A stretch of DNA of 64,000 bases from assembly GCF_000485595.1 (NCBI RefSeq), contig NW_014577090.1, positions 809,745 through 873,744 on the forward strand. The letters run 5' to 3'. Position 1 is the first letter of the stretch; each line of letters begins with the position of its first letter. Shown here piece by piece: positions 35,291 through 48,069 of the stretch. The DNA is from Priapulus caudatus (lineage: Eukaryota; Priapulida; Priapulimorpha; Priapulimorphida; Priapulidae). A program made the translations under genes and the position numbers. A model generated the notes under the pieces. The model did no database searches. It was not told the DNA's origin and saw only the letters and a program-made list of their open reading frames with translations.

Positions 35291-35757
35291 CCACTATAAA
35301 ATCACTTCCGGTTCATTACCCTGTTAGGTTAGAGGATGTGACGCGTCATCGGCCGACCACTCGGAAGGCCCGCAGCTCGTGCACTAAAGCTGACGCGACG
35401 TTTTGTGGTTGCATTATTTAGGCTGGCTATCGTGTGTGGCAATGATATGCACATTGAGATGGGTGGATGGTTACTGGTAATTTAAAACGAATTCTTTCAA
35501 TGTATGGCCCCCATTGGACTGCGCGACTGTTTTTCAGGCACAAATGTGGTGTCGTTTAGTAAATTCGCGATATTTTTTTAAAACGCCGAACAACATATGT
35601 CATAACTCTAATGGTGCACAGCTGAAGTACATGGCTACCTGGCTTTAATATTGCCACTTGGCCGAAAACGGTTGAAATACTATTTTTCAGCTCCTGAAAT
35701 TCAATTCTTAAGTATAGGATCCTATGGAGGATTTAATAGTGGTCTGTTCTCATATAG
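35291..35757. other. Spacer between minisatellite copies
   Basis: Mixed-composition sequence with no gene, repeat or RNA that I can recognise. Confidence 0.4.
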
Positions 35758-35830
35758 GGCGCTGAGAGGATGTGCAATGTTATAGGCAGCGCTGCAAGGA
35801 AGTGCGATGTTATAGAGGGCGCTGAGAGTA

Positions 35831-36245
35831 AGAAACGACCTAAGAATGAACCTCTGGTAGATGTCTACTCCCTGAACGAGAACATGGCGCAAGCGAAAAG
35901 CGCCAGCGGAGCTCTGGTATGTGTGTGTGTGTGTGTGTGTGTGTGAGTGTGCGCGCGCGCGTGCGTGCGTGCATGCGTGCGTGCGTGCGTGCGTGTGTGT
36001 CTTGTCTTGGTATGTGTATGCGGGTGCGCGTGCATGTGTGTTTGTGTGCGTGTACCTGCCTGCCTGCCTGCGTGTTTGTGTGGTGTGTGTGCCTGCCTGC
36101 CTGCCTGTATGCGTGGGTGCATGCGTGCGCGTGTGTGCGCCTATATGTAATCATTGCCGTGTTATTTGGTATATTTGGCGTTGCATTTTTTGCAGAACCA
36201 AGAGTTGGCAAAACTGCACGGATCCAATGCATTCAAGCGCTTTAT
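35831..36245 (+). pseudogene. Second copy of the small-protein gene, interrupted
   Basis: Begins abruptly at AAGAAACGACCTAAGAATG inside the first exon (KKRPKNEPLVDVYSLNENMA), keeps the GT intron, and enters the second exon at about 36196. That exon is cut after AAGCGCTTTAT by the element at 36246 and resumes at 39643. The copy also lacks the gene start, so it cannot make the full protein. Confidence 0.75.
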
Positions 36246-36379
36246 TAGTAGACATTTAGGAAAGCGCCGGCTTCTCCACACTTATTGTTTACATTTATAA
36301 TTTCCCATGAGTCTGCATGAGCTTCGCCGCACGGCGTAAGCAACCAATATAAATTTCGCCATATTCGCCGGGTGATATA

Positions 36380-36603
36380 TTGGTGTCACCCGCCACCAGC
36401 TACCTGCGTCATCCCTTAGGGACCGGATTTGTTGACGTAGACGTTAGTAGAGAACGATTCGGCTCTGATCCTTTGAATCGTATAGTCCAGTTGTTGTCCA
36501 GCTCCGATCTTGCCTTGTTATTCCCACACTTAGTCCAGCTATACTTCTCCGCTGCACCTTCCACCTTCACTCCGCCGAGCGTCTTCGTGAACCTCCTCTC
36601 CAA
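36380..36603 (+). CDS. Possible 5' exon of the transposon gene
   Basis: Open frame from within the element, including GTGFVDVDVSRERFGSDPLN and PPSVFVNLLSK, ending at AAG|GTACGA. It lies between the outer terminus and the subterminal repeat. No family recognised; it may be the first exon of the transposon gene. Confidence 0.35.
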
Positions 36604-37179
36604 GGTACGAAATTACTTGTATTCGATTACTTACTCTGTGTGTGTAGTATCGTGGAGTTGTGTTGGTTTAGACTGTTAAAGTATTCTGTGATGTAATAGA
36701 AGCACGAAGAGTAGCTTTATAATACTGTGTTCGGGTTATCATTCGATCGTTCTATCGATGCAACCTGACGCTACCCTTAAAACGGGTGCCACTACCACAC
36801 CTACTAAACCGTAGAACCATCAGGAAGTAGAAGCCTTCCTTAGAGACATTTTAAGTGACATTTGACTTCAAATCGTGATGCAAAGATCCCCTTTGGCATG
36901 GCAGTTCCTTAGGGTCATAGAAAAAAAAATTATCCAAAGACACACGTCATATCTCAAAATCCAAGATGGCCGCCATAGAAAAATGGAAAACATGGGCCAG
37001 TCATAGCTCATGAACCGTTTGTCATAGAAACTATTATGATACATGTTTTCTAACTAACTTGAGGTCACTAAACTCATTTCTTGTGACAATTTTGCTTTTT
37101 TATGAGTTTAAAGGTTAAATCATAGACAAAAATACATAAATGTTACATTTTTTCTAAACCACGCCAGAAATCAGAGGTG

Positions 37180-39030
37180 GCTATTGTCAAAGACCAACAA
37201 GCAAAGGTCACCCAGATTTTGCTGGCAACGCACTCAGGTGGCAACATCAACGAGTCTGTGTTCTCCCATGAGAGCTGCCCATCCTCCCTCACTAACTCGG
37301 AATGGATACATGCACCATGGAAACAAGAGTGAGATCCTGGACTGTATTGTACCAGCGGATTTCGACAATCGCAGACCAGAGACGACTGCCGCTGTGCTAG
37401 ATGGAGCTGTGCTCGTACAAATGATTCGTCCTAGAAATACTGTGACCATCGGAGACTATTTCAAAGATGTGTTTTTGCCATACATCCTCTCTTGATTTGA
37501 AATGAACAACCGGGTTGACATTGTCTGGGACGTCTACTCCAAGACGAGCTTCAAGTCAGAAACTAGGGAACAACGTGGAAGTGGAGCTCGGAGGCGGGTT
37601 ACTCTCTCGACCAAAGTTCCTGGAAATTGGGCGGCCTTCCTACGTGTTGACCTGAACAAGCAGGAGTTATTCATGGAGCTCGCCAAGTGCTTGAAGCTTG
37701 CGACACTTCCACAGGTTAGTTGACATATTGTTGCAACCCACTGACAAACATTATTAATTGTTATTATTTAAAATACCCAGGCCTCTGTTATATCCACATA
37801 TCCTCAATTACATTGACTTCCTCATTTCCAGAGCAAGCAGCTTTTCACCACCATTCTCAGTGACTGTGAGAGTTTACCAGCTGGGGGAGACGTTGTAGCA
37901 GTGGCCCCATGCACACACGAGGAAGCCGACACTCGGGTATTTCTACATGTGGCTGCAGCTACATCTGCCGGTCATCGTCGAGTGATAGTCCGCACCAGTG
38001 ACAGCGATGTTGTAGTGCTGGGCGTCTCTTCCTTTGTTGCACTCGGACAGAGGATTGATGAACTCTGGATTGCCTTTGGAATGAAAGGCCACTTCAGGTT
38101 AGTTCAGTTATGTTTTAAGCCAGTTGCCTTCATTGTGTGCCAATAGGTTATTGATGAGGATGATAACTCATATCACTACATTCCTTTCCAAGTACATTCC
38201 AGTGCACGACATCGTACACAAACTTGGACCATCTAGGGCAAAGGCACTACCAGCGTTTCATGCAATAACACAATGCGACACAACCTCAGCATTCTTTGGT
38301 AAAGGCAAGACGACCGCCTGGGCAGTGTGGCAGTCCATCCTTGCGCTCACGCTGCCTCTTGAGCTACTCTCATGCCCTAACCCCACCCTGGAAACGATAA
38401 ATACTCACACATCTGTGCTCCAGAGATTCGTCTTGCTGCTATATGATGTAACTAAGGAGAACATCACAACTGATGATGCTGCTCGGCATTCCCGCTTCCT
38501 CCACCAAGGAAGAGACCTCGAGCACATGCCTCCAAGCAGCGATTCTCTGCATCAGCACCTTCTCAGAGTTGCCTATCAGGTAATTAAATATACATCATTG
38601 AGGACATTAATCGTGCTCGAGATTGCTGAATTCATTTTTATTTCTTGAATCGCACACATTTTATTAGCTATCTATACATTCTATCTAATCAGTTATGTAT
38701 CTTGTCACTTCAGAGTGGACACGTGTGGGGTAATACGCTCGTGAAAGCACCAGCTCCAGTATCTCCAACAGAATGGCGATGGCAGCAAGAATTACCAGAC
38801 TATGCGCCAACTCCAGTCTACACAACAACTCCCACTATTTCGCGGGACTTGTCAGAGCTTGCCATTTGCTAGTGTAAGACTGGATGTAAAGCTCCTTGTA
38901 AGTGCTGCGTGCAGAGACAGTGGTGTATGCTTCTCTGCAGATGTCAAGGTTCGTGCCCCACACTGGCAGGATGTACCAGGACAAGAGAGGAGAAGAGGAA
39001 TCAGCCTAGCCCTAATCGAAGAACTTGTGT
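37180..39030 (+). pseudogene. Transposon protein with DTDVVVL-type core and CXC-like tail, broken
   Basis: Blocks in order: SCPSSLTNSEWIHAPW, then in another frame LDGAVLVQMIRPR, then VDIVWDVYSKTSFK, GARRRVTLSTKVPGNW, CTHEEADTRVFLHVAAAT, RTSDSDVVVLGVSSF, ELWIAFGMKGHFR, ALPAFHAITQCDTTSAFFGKG, GRDLEHMPPSSDSLHQHLLR, then WRWQQELPDYAP. A Cys-rich CKTGCKAPCKCC follows an in-frame TAG at about 38871. This block order is a protein family widespread in invertebrate genomes, probably transposon-borne. At least one frame change (near 37320) and two stops break it, unless some are introns: GT/AG borders are plausible at 37714, 38100, 38581 and 38713. Biochemical activity is unknown to me. Confidence 0.7.
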
Positions 39031-39642
39031 AATTACAACATTGTGCGATGAATAATCTAATTACCTCAAATTTCTGCATGTGAAAACCAATAAAATTTGT
39101 TATAATTTGTATTATTTTTTGGATTTCACCTTTAAATGCATCTGAAATGCGGCGGCCATCTTGGATTTTGAGATATGACATGTGTCTTTGGATAAATTTG
39201 TTTCTATGACCCTATGGAACTTCCATGCCAAAGGGGACATTTGCATCATGATTTGAAGTCAACACCCTATTTTGTGCACTTAAAGTGATTACGTCACCGT
39301 AAATAGTACAAATAAAAAAATATTTCCACTTTTTCACAAAATATAAGTAATTCTGTTCACTTTTTATGGTTAAATTGCTGCATTATACTTCCTATTTTAC
39401 TATATGGTTCGATGTGAACGTACACTCGTGACTCATAGCAAGCAATTAATGTCAGGAACATTATTTCAAATCGTCCAGGTTTTTTAGATTTTTAACTAGT
39501 TGAGAAACAATCTTATCAGGTAAGAATTTGATGATACGTTTAGTCCCGTTAGTTCTTACTTTTAATGTAAAAAATGGCAACAAACATTTTACAAATTTTA
39601 CCATAGAAAATTTGTGACGTAGTCAATTTAACATGTCTACTA

Positions 39643-39777
39643 TATAGAGAAAAGCGGAAAATACAACATGCCCGAGGTAATAATTAAGGCAACAGTTGAA
39701 CTATCCTGATTAGATGCGCTTACGTGCATATATATAAGGGCAAAGCAACAAACACACACGCGCGTACGGGCACACAC

Positions 39778-39827
<50 letters not shown>

Positions 39828-39860
39828 ACGCACACGCACACGCACACACACACACCACAC
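39643..39860 (+). repeat. Resumption of interrupted gene copy and CA microsatellite
   Basis: Continues the exon cut at 36245 (GAGAAAAGCGGAAAATACAA), its GTAATA donor, and intron sequence identical to 28525-28600, then CACACA/CGCACA runs. Confidence 0.8.
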
Positions 39861-39900
39861 ACACAGCGAACTAACGCCTGCGCATAATATAGTATACTAG

Positions 39901-39931
<31 letters not shown>

Positions 39932-40860
39932 AATATGATATTAGTGTCCTTGTTACTGATCGGATGACCTAAGCAGCCAACCATATGAAGCAGGTATATC
40001 GTAGTTGATAGTCGCCAGCACAGTCTAGTGTACGACAACACACCTTTATACGTAAGACCACAAACACAAGACAGCCGAAGCTACAGCCGTCACCGGACAT
40101 TTCGGCCACTAACTTCTGCTAGCTATCATAGGTCGACTCTCACCACCTGCCTCACCTCTCGCGCAGCTGACCAATGCCTCCGCGTTATCTGCACCCGTGA
40201 TTAACTCGTGGTATAACGGCCCATGATCACTGAGAACTGCCGCGCGACGAGTGCTCGCGATGCTAATCAAGCGCTGCGTGTCAGACAACTGACAATCATG
40301 CACGTGACAATTATTGCGTTCTACTCTATAATCTATATTGCATTGGCTAAATTATAGAGTATAGGGGCCTATCTAGTATCGTTATCGGGAACAATTACCG
40401 TCGGAAGCGTTAAAGCATTATCATAATTTCTATAACGGAAATCTCGATTCTCATAATTATGAGATCAAGTGGAACGCGAACTGCATGCGCTTCGAGAATT
40501 CCAACGAGGCATAAACTACAGTCGTAGTTTAGGGAGGACCATCTCTGGCATCGAGAACACTATCTATACACACGGTGGCATCATCACACACAACACGCAC
40601 CACGCACGCACGCACGCACAGACACAATCCAGCCACGACACCATCACACGCGAACTAACGCTAAGCGCGCCTATATATATATTATATATATATAGTATAT
40701 TAATATAACTTTCCTGTACTTACTGATGAATGACGTGGCTCGCACCACAGCAGAGAAGTAGGTATATCGTTAGTTCGATATGCGCCAGCACTAGTATGTG
40801 TACGACAACACTACCATAAACAACCGAAGCTCCAGAGTGAACTCCTGGCTCGTGAATTTC
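39861..40860. repeat. Two noisy copies of an AT/CA-linked block
   Basis: About 39890-40060 and 40660-40830 share AGGTATATCGTAGTT..CGCCAGCAC and GTGTACGACAACAC. Between them a short palindrome (CTATAAT..ATTATAG) lies near 40325-40360. No gene seen. Confidence 0.6.
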
Positions 40861-42060
40861 ATAATTTAGGAGTTTTAATGAAGACAATGTTTGTCTTCAT
40901 TAACTCGGCTGATAATATGACAAATTACAAGCTCATCAGTTATAATGTTACAGCAATAAGATCGAGCTACTCGCTTACATATTTATGTTTCGCCACCTTA
41001 CAGACTGGCTAGCAGCTAACGCGGCCAACCAGGCCTGTGTACTAACGTCAATCATACATCAATACGTCATATATCTAACCCTAGCAATACCGTTTCTTGG
41101 ATGCTAGCTAGCAGCAAGCTTTTTTTTCGCATATACGCAGATAAACCATTGAACAATACAAAAAGATTTTCAGGCGGTCTGTAGTAAGGCGGTAGCCGAG
41201 AATTGCTACCGGTATCTTTGGTTACATTATTCTAATACATTTTCATTTCCATTTCGCCTATCCATAACTGGCTAGGACATGTGTAGCCTGCGGAACGCGT
41301 GTCGTAAATTTGTCAGCCTTTGCGATTCGACAACGTTGTTTTTGCGACGTGCACACAGGAAGCCATCTACGTGTACGGGACGTTAGGTATCTGTGATCTT
41401 ATTTATTTTCCCTCGTATAACCCATTCTGAAATAGACAATGAGCGTGTTCACACACAAAGAAAAAACCGTGATGCTAATCCGGCGATGGTAAATACGAGA
41501 TAATGTGTCCGTTGTTCCACAAGGCGGATTCTCGCTCGAATCGCGAGGCGGGATGTCTATAATCGAACTGCGCAGCTCACTGCCGGAACTGATGCTCCAC
41601 GTGCGGCATGCTACTGCTCACTCGCGTTGAATGATGGATACGAAATACCCTGATTATTTGAGCGAGGCGTTCACAGACACAGAACGCCGGTGCAAATAAT
41701 CGCGCTAAATCCAAATAAATCGTCAGTCAGAAAGTGGCGATCTGGGAGGCATTGCTGATCGCGATTATTAGTGAGATTATTGCTCACACTTGTAATTAAT
41801 CTCGGTACTGTCGATGCGGATGCAAAAACCGGGATTTGCATCGCTCGCTAATTCGCGCCAGTATGAAACGCGCCTATTGAGCACAGATGTCCACATCTAT
41901 TAAACTGATTAAACAATCTGAGTAAACACTATCAATTAATGTTTCAATTATACTTGGGTGCCAGCCTTTAAAGAATGTACATATTTGAACCGACTGCTCA
42001 TCTTTAAACGCCTTATTGTATTATATAATTCAAGCTTCCCTAATCCATTAACTACTAGAT
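40861..42060. other. Unannotated stretch
   Basis: Contains a hairpin TTAATGAAGACA/TGTCTTCATTAA (about 40876-40902). I see no exon, RNA gene or transposon end in the rest. Confidence 0.45.
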
Positions 42061-42069
42061 GAAGAAGCC

Positions 42070-42103
42070 TAAGAGGCGACTGAGAGAAGAGAGAGAGAAG
42101 AGA

Positions 42104-42154
<51 letters not shown>

Positions 42155-42190
42155 AGAGGAGAAGAGAGACAGAGAGAGAGGAGGAGGGGT
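42070..42190. repeat. GA-rich tract
   Basis: AGAGAGAGAAGAG runs. The serine-rich frame opposite it is an artefact. Confidence 0.9.
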
Positions 42191-43969
42191 AATTGACATA
42201 TGAGGAACAACAAAACGCGCCGAAGGTACGGATTCTGCGGTTTCCCTAACAGATTCCAGACAGAAATCTAAAAGAGTTCGTTGTCGCGCCAACCACCGTA
42301 AATGTCTAGATATAATAACGACGAAACAAAGAGAGAAGACAAAGATAATATGCATAGATAGGATGGATAGATATACATATTATTTAATATAACATTTATA
42401 CATATATAAAATAATACATATATAGCATATATCGGGATAGACATAATATTGACATAGGAAGAGATGAAAATCTTGGTCTGTTATAAGAACAATAGATTCT
42501 TGTTTGCGCGGGTCCAACACCTAAGTAGGGTCCATGATATTCGTCAATGTGTAAAGCGGGTAGACTACCAAGCTAAGTTGTTTCTTACCGCGAATGTCAA
42601 CTAACTAATATGCTAATGCGCTTCAACTGGATTAATTGATTTGATATAATTGATTGGCCGACGCTCGTTGTTTTAAGGAAATTTGTTGCTCATTGCAAGT
42701 TCGTAAGCTATAACGACAACGAGAACGAAATACACAAAAGAAAAAATTGCGGTTTTTTTTCTCTTTCCCCATCAGCTGGTGAAGGTTTATTCATCTAGGA
42801 ATCTCTATTGGTAAACACGACAGCACAATCACGGCAATTTACAGTAGCATCGGGTATTAGCAGTAGAGCGATAGAGACATTCCATAAAAATTGAGAAAGA
42901 TTTTTTCCATACCATATAAACTTTCTGGGCGTCGATATCCTTAACGATGGCACAAAACGCATGACATCTATAACACGTGTTGTAAAACGCAGGTAAGTCT
43001 AATATTCTATCGAAATATTTCATCTGCCAATTCGTATCATATTCGCACATCTCACCCCGCGCCCAGACCCAAATCCTCATAGTCTGATCAATAATTGCCT
43101 TTCACCTGTCCGCTGTATTTCTACTATTTCTGGAGCTCACTGTCTGCATTTCTCTTCTCGCTCTCCTCCCCATATCTCGTCGTCTGTTTCCTCTCACTCT
43201 GTCTGTACTGACCCCTCTCCCAATCCCCATTTTTTCAGCCAGCTGCATCCTACTTCCGGTCTCATGCCTCCTTTCACGTTCTGTCACCGTTTGTGATACG
43301 GAATTTCCTAATTGACAGCGATTGGCTGGCTGCTGCCAAATCAGCAGGCACACGATGCGGCGCTGTCCATGACGACGATCTAATTCGAACGTGGACGCGC
43401 AGCCGCAACGTGAGTTACGTGCGCGGCCCATTCGGCGATGGCATTGATTGATGACATATTTACGGTCCGCGTTGACTGACAATACGTACGCAGCGTCCCC
43501 AGTGGCTTTCGTGATTTTGGTTACAAATGCGGTAATCTATGAGATGCTGTGTCGTAATGACGGCTGTATCGTGTACAATTACCTCGGGTACAATGACTCG
43601 CCTCGTTCTCTCTTTGCTCTCTCAGCCAATTGCGCGCGACGTTTTCATGCAGTTATGACGACAGCGAAGGATTCAACGCGCTATAGAAAAGCGATACGTG
43701 TGAAAGATGGTTATTCGAAACGAACGCTCTGTGCTTTCGTGTTCGACAAACACGTAAGCATCAACATGCAACTATTTCTTCACTGTGGCATTTCATATAT
43801 AAAAAGTCCATAGCAAACAGTCTCGCACGTATTCTTAAATGAGACATTCAGCGCCATCTACCCGGCAGTCGTTTACATCTTGTAATGTGTATTATTTCTA
43901 CGTCCGTTCGGCCATTGCAGACTGCAGTGTACGTTCCGTAGCGTATGCTGGCTCTACAACTCTGTGTGC
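42191..43969. other. Unannotated stretch
   Basis: Several open frames of 80-126 codons occur on both strands (42829-43080, 43102-43482, 43448-43813), but they show no recognisable domain or splice context. The missing C-terminal exon of the guanylate cyclase could be in this direction; I did not find it. Confidence 0.4.
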
Positions 43970-45160
43970 GTGTGTAGTGTATTCGTGTGTAGTGTATGTG
44001 GCGTGTGGTGGCGTATGTGCGTGCGTGCGTAGTATGTTGTGTTTGCGTGTGCACTGTGCGTGTCTGTAATGTCTGTCTGCTGTCTCCATCCGTCCGTCTG
44101 CTGCCTGTCTTGTCTGATCCGTTCGTTCTTGTTGTCCTGTCTGTCTCTGTCTTTTGTTGTCCATCGTAGTCTCTGTCATGTCTGTCTGTAGTTGAGTGCC
44201 TGACTCTTGTTAATCTCAGGATCGTCTAGATGATCGGTACACGAAGGAGCTCTGTCTTTGTCTGCTTTCTTTTTTTTACCAGACGGAAGCCGCGAAAGCG
44301 TCTTCGCGACGCCTTCGAGCTCTGTTTCTGTCGCGCCAGATGTCGTCGTCACCTCCACTACTACGTCGTCGGTGTTGACGCCATCCACGCTTCGCGCGCT
44401 CGTTAATAGCTGCCTGCAGTCCAGCAGCGGCGGCAGTGCCCGCGTGCTTTCGTTCTGTCCGTCAGCTTTATGGCTTGCGCGGCACTGTGAGAACGAGACA
44501 GCGCGCAAGCTGGAGACTGCTCCCGGATAGTCGCGAGGCAGGTGTCGGAGCGATCACTTTCTGTAAAACAGCAAATACAGTACCGGAGATTATGATATGC
44601 TGATGTGAGTGCGCGAGCAGCAACCCGGGCGTAGACTGAGCAAATTCTAGCGGAGGGTGGGCAAATTTCAATGACTCAACTGTGTATGATGAGCGACGGC
44701 GCAAGCTCTTCGATCGACGTCCATAGTGTGGTAGGGTGGGTCAGGCAACAAGGCTTGGGAGCAGAGGCTCCAGATATAGTGACGCCAAAAAATCGCGTTA
44801 GTGTTATTTTACGATTATTGGGTAAGCTACTTATTTTAATTGTGGCCAAAAGTCTAGGGGATGCCCGCATTCCCTCCCAGCTGCTACGGCCGTCTGCAAT
44901 ACCGTATACCTGCTGTCGGCATGTGCCGATATAACTTGCTAGCTGTTCATCTCCGCTGCTTAGTTCAATCACAACTGTGTAATGGACAGACGCGTCCACT
45001 ATCGAGCGAGACTCGCGCGCCAGAAGCTGAGCATGCCGTCCTCCATCTCTCCGAAGTCTGGACACACGAAATCTCGACCGCGACCACGAAGCAGCAAGCG
45101 CACCGGAAGCTCCTACGCGACTTTGATTTGTCGGAAATAACTCGTAATCACCGTTACGTC
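43970..45160. repeat. Fourth copy of the 1.45-kb unit
   Basis: Same order of blocks as in 30600-35010 but lacking the GCGAGTCAGCAGCA part, and exiting into the 45181 minisatellite as unit 3 does. Confidence 0.75.
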
Positions 45161-45180
45161 AAGCTGCCTGAGAAGAGAAA

Positions 45181-45410
45181 GTGTGGTGTTATAGGCAGCG
45201 CTGCGAGGCCAAGTGCGATGTTATAGAGGGCGCTGAGAGGATGTGCAAAGTTATAGGCGGCGCTGCGAGGAAGTGCGATGTTATAGAGGGCGCTGAGAGG
45301 ATGTGCAAAGTTATAGACGGCACTGCAAGGAAGTGCGATGGTATAGAGGGCGCTGAGAGGATGTGCAAAGTTATAGACGGCACTGCAAGGAAGTGCGATG
45401 TTATACGCTG
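45181..45410. repeat. 60-bp minisatellite (two 30-bp halves)
   Basis: At least three tandem copies of TTATAGAGGGCGCTGAGAGG plus ATGTGCAAAG and TTATAGACGGCACTGCAAGG plus AAGTGCGATG. Frames across it alternate in register because the unit is a multiple of three. Confidence 0.9.
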
Positions 45411-45787
45411 AGATTGAATCACCACAGGTTTGTTACCATATGCAGTTGGATGATGAGACGCGTCGTCAGTCTAATAATTGGAGGGCTGACAGCCCGGACA
45501 ATAAAGCTGAATAAAACTATAAAGCTAGATAATAAAGCTAAGGCACATCGTCTCCTATAGTAGACACTGCGAGGAAGCGCAATGTTATAGAGGGTGCTTC
45601 AAGGTTTATACGTGCGTCTATCTGCGTATAAAAATGTGTTTTTAATATTTTTAATTAGGTTTTGTTGCGTGGCGCGTGATCATGGGACGTGGGGTAATGT
45701 CGTGGGTATATATCACATATCTAGGAGGTCATAGAGAGTTCCCAATGGCTAGAGTTCTCCTTATATCTTTCGGTATAAATAAATAAC

Positions 45788-45789
<2 letters not shown>

Positions 45790-45823
<34 letters not shown>
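45790..45823. repeat. TA microsatellite
   Basis: (TA)n just downstream of the last visible cyclase exon; followed by AGAGAGA-rich sequence. Confidence 0.85.
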
Positions 45824-45824
<1 letters not shown>

Positions 45825-45964
45825 CGGGAGAGATTGAGAGATAGATGTAGAGAGAAAGAAAGGGAGAAAGAGAGAGCGATAGATCGACAAAGAAATTATT
45901 GAGGAAGGAAATATGGCACAGTTGAAAGCGCACTGCAGAATATAGGAGAGGTCGGCTAGCTTAC

Positions 45965-46119
45965 CGTTTGGTTTCCAGACTAATGTTGACTATGTCTCCT
46001 TGTCCACCACTCTCCATGGTGTTAGCTACGGTGTTCGTGCTGCCGAACAGGCAGTAACGCGGCATTTTACTACCCACCACCCCCGCTGTTGTCGGCCCCG
46101 AGTGTATACCAACACGAAT
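45965..46119 (-). CDS. sGC exon: dimer-interface/catalytic loop
   Basis: [39 protein letters not shown] and NISLETKR. The MPRYCLFG block is the hallmark of guanylate cyclases. The TNTVANT stretch resembles alpha subunits (human NNVTLANK) rather than beta (NTVNLTSR). Ends in phase 2, so at least one more exon is expected. Confidence 0.93.
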
Positions 46120-48028
46120 CTGAAACCGCATGCAGGACACGCTCATTTTAACAGCGGTTACGTATATACATTGACCAGCTTATATAGAAGCTTATCGTCG
46201 GTCAAGCTTTCTGACTACAAATTAACTAGCCACCTATAGTAGTGATTAGTCTGCTAAGCTAGATCATACAATTAGCTAAATGCTTTGATCTGACATTTTG
46301 ATAGAATTTTCGGTTGCTTCGGTTGTATTCATGGCAACGAAAAGCGTCTCTCAGCGGACCGTGTGCGGGTGAGCCCGTGAGTGATCACCGCTGAGGGTGT
46401 GTGAGGATTCGTCCCCTTCATGATGAACAGAATGCTAGCCGGCTGCGTGTGTAATAAATGCTGCGGCAACAGCTAACCTTTTCTCTCATCACGACACACG
46501 CACTATACGCGCGCACACACGCACGCACGCACGCACGCACACACATTACCGCTCTCTTTCCCTCTCTGCCGCTCGCTCTCCGTCTCCCTCTCTCCTGCTT
46601 CTTCTTCGTCTTCCTCTATCGCACACCCTCTCTCACCGTGATCGGAGTTTTCTCAACAGGAGACATGATCTTCTTGGTAGCTTGGATCATGCCGAGGCCC
46701 ATCGCAACCATCTGATCGGCGTGCGTGTCCGTGTAGACGGGCAGGGCACTAACGGCGACGTAAGCGTCACCTATAGTCTCCACCTGAGAACAACGTCGCC
46801 GTCGCGCGGGGAGAGAAGATAAGATGGAGAGAGATGTAGCTGCCGCTTACAGGCGGTTCCGCGTGCGAATGGTGGGTGAATAAGATGAGGGGGCGGCGGT
46901 GAAGGAGCAGCAGCAGGAGGAGGAGCAGCAGCAGCAGGAGGAGGAGCAGGAGGAGCAGCAGCAGCTGGAAGAGGAAGAGGAGCAGCAGATGGTGGTGGAT
47001 GTGGAGGAGGAGGAGGAGGAGGAGTAGTAGGAGGAGGAGGAGAAGGAGGAGGAGGGGGAGGAGGAGGGGAAAGAAGAAGAGGGGAGGATTGGGGAGAGGA
47101 GGAGTCGGAGGAATGAAGAAAAAGAGAAGAAAAAAGAGGAGAAAAGAATCATAACATCATGCGACGTTTCGTGGCGTTATTGATCATGGCCATTGTTTTC
47201 AAATTCAAAACCAAACGTGGGAATAACTACATTTGCGCACTAGAACCTGTCAAAAGGCGGCTCTGTTGACATGCCCTATTAATTACTACAGGATGCGGAG
47301 TACGTGCATTCCCGTAATTAATTATGCCGGATCCGTCACAAGGCTTCACTATTGACGGCTCTCCCGTAATTATCTTCGCCGTATTACAGCCCAGGCACCG
47401 CGCACAGGTGAATCAAACATGCGAACAAGTAGCAGCAGAATGATTTCCATCTCCATGTTATATATATATACATATATATATGTAGATAAATTAAAGACAA
47501 GACATCACTTTTAGCTGTTACTCCGAGTTTCACGCTTATATTACGTTGGTCGGGGATAGAGAGATATTACGCCAGCACAGCCCGAGGCAGCAGTATATCA
47601 TGTGCCTAATTGTTATGTGTAATCTCCTATACTGCTGCGATACGAACTGCTGCGAGATATGAGCTCGTTGCTGTTGCTATAACAGCTGTATCGCAGCATC
47701 ACGGACACACGCACACCTGCATGATGATTCTCTAATTAACGACTCAGGTAGAGTGCTCCTAATATGGGAAATAAATTCGATTTTCAATGTGCTAGGTGGG
47801 ATTGCAGGAGCGATGATGAAGTGGATACGGAATATGCGCTAGCGTCATGCTGGCACGGGCACGTTTTTTAATAGCCGATCTTGCCAATAGCAGATCTGAT
47901 CATAAGAAAGAGCAAAGTTCTTCATAGTTTTGAGATAGGACTTGAACATAGGACAAAGAAACATGTGTGACTGTCTTCATTTATTATTTAATGCGTTCGA
48001 CGATGGATAGGCCTACACAGACACATGC

Positions 48029-48069
<41 letters not shown>

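Larger units (their letters stand above)
36246..39642 (+). mobile_element. 3.4-kb TIR DNA transposon inserted in an exon
   Basis: The inverted ends TAGTAGACAT and ATGTCTACTA are flanked by TAT on both sides. The uninterrupted site GCGCTTTATAGAGAAA exists at about 28487-28502, so this is a clean insertion with a 3-bp duplication. Inside, about 115 bp of subterminal inverted repeat (36861-36973 and 39152-39267, with CCAAGATGGCCGCC) flank a broken coding region. I cannot assign the superfamily with certainty. Confidence 0.85.

Noticed and set aside
43102-43813. Two 121-126-codon frames as candidate genes
   Set aside because: No recognisable domain, no splice context, and overlapping on opposite strands.
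45181-45410. CRISPR-like regular repeats
   Set aside because: Units abut without unique spacers and vary among themselves; this is a eukaryotic minisatellite.
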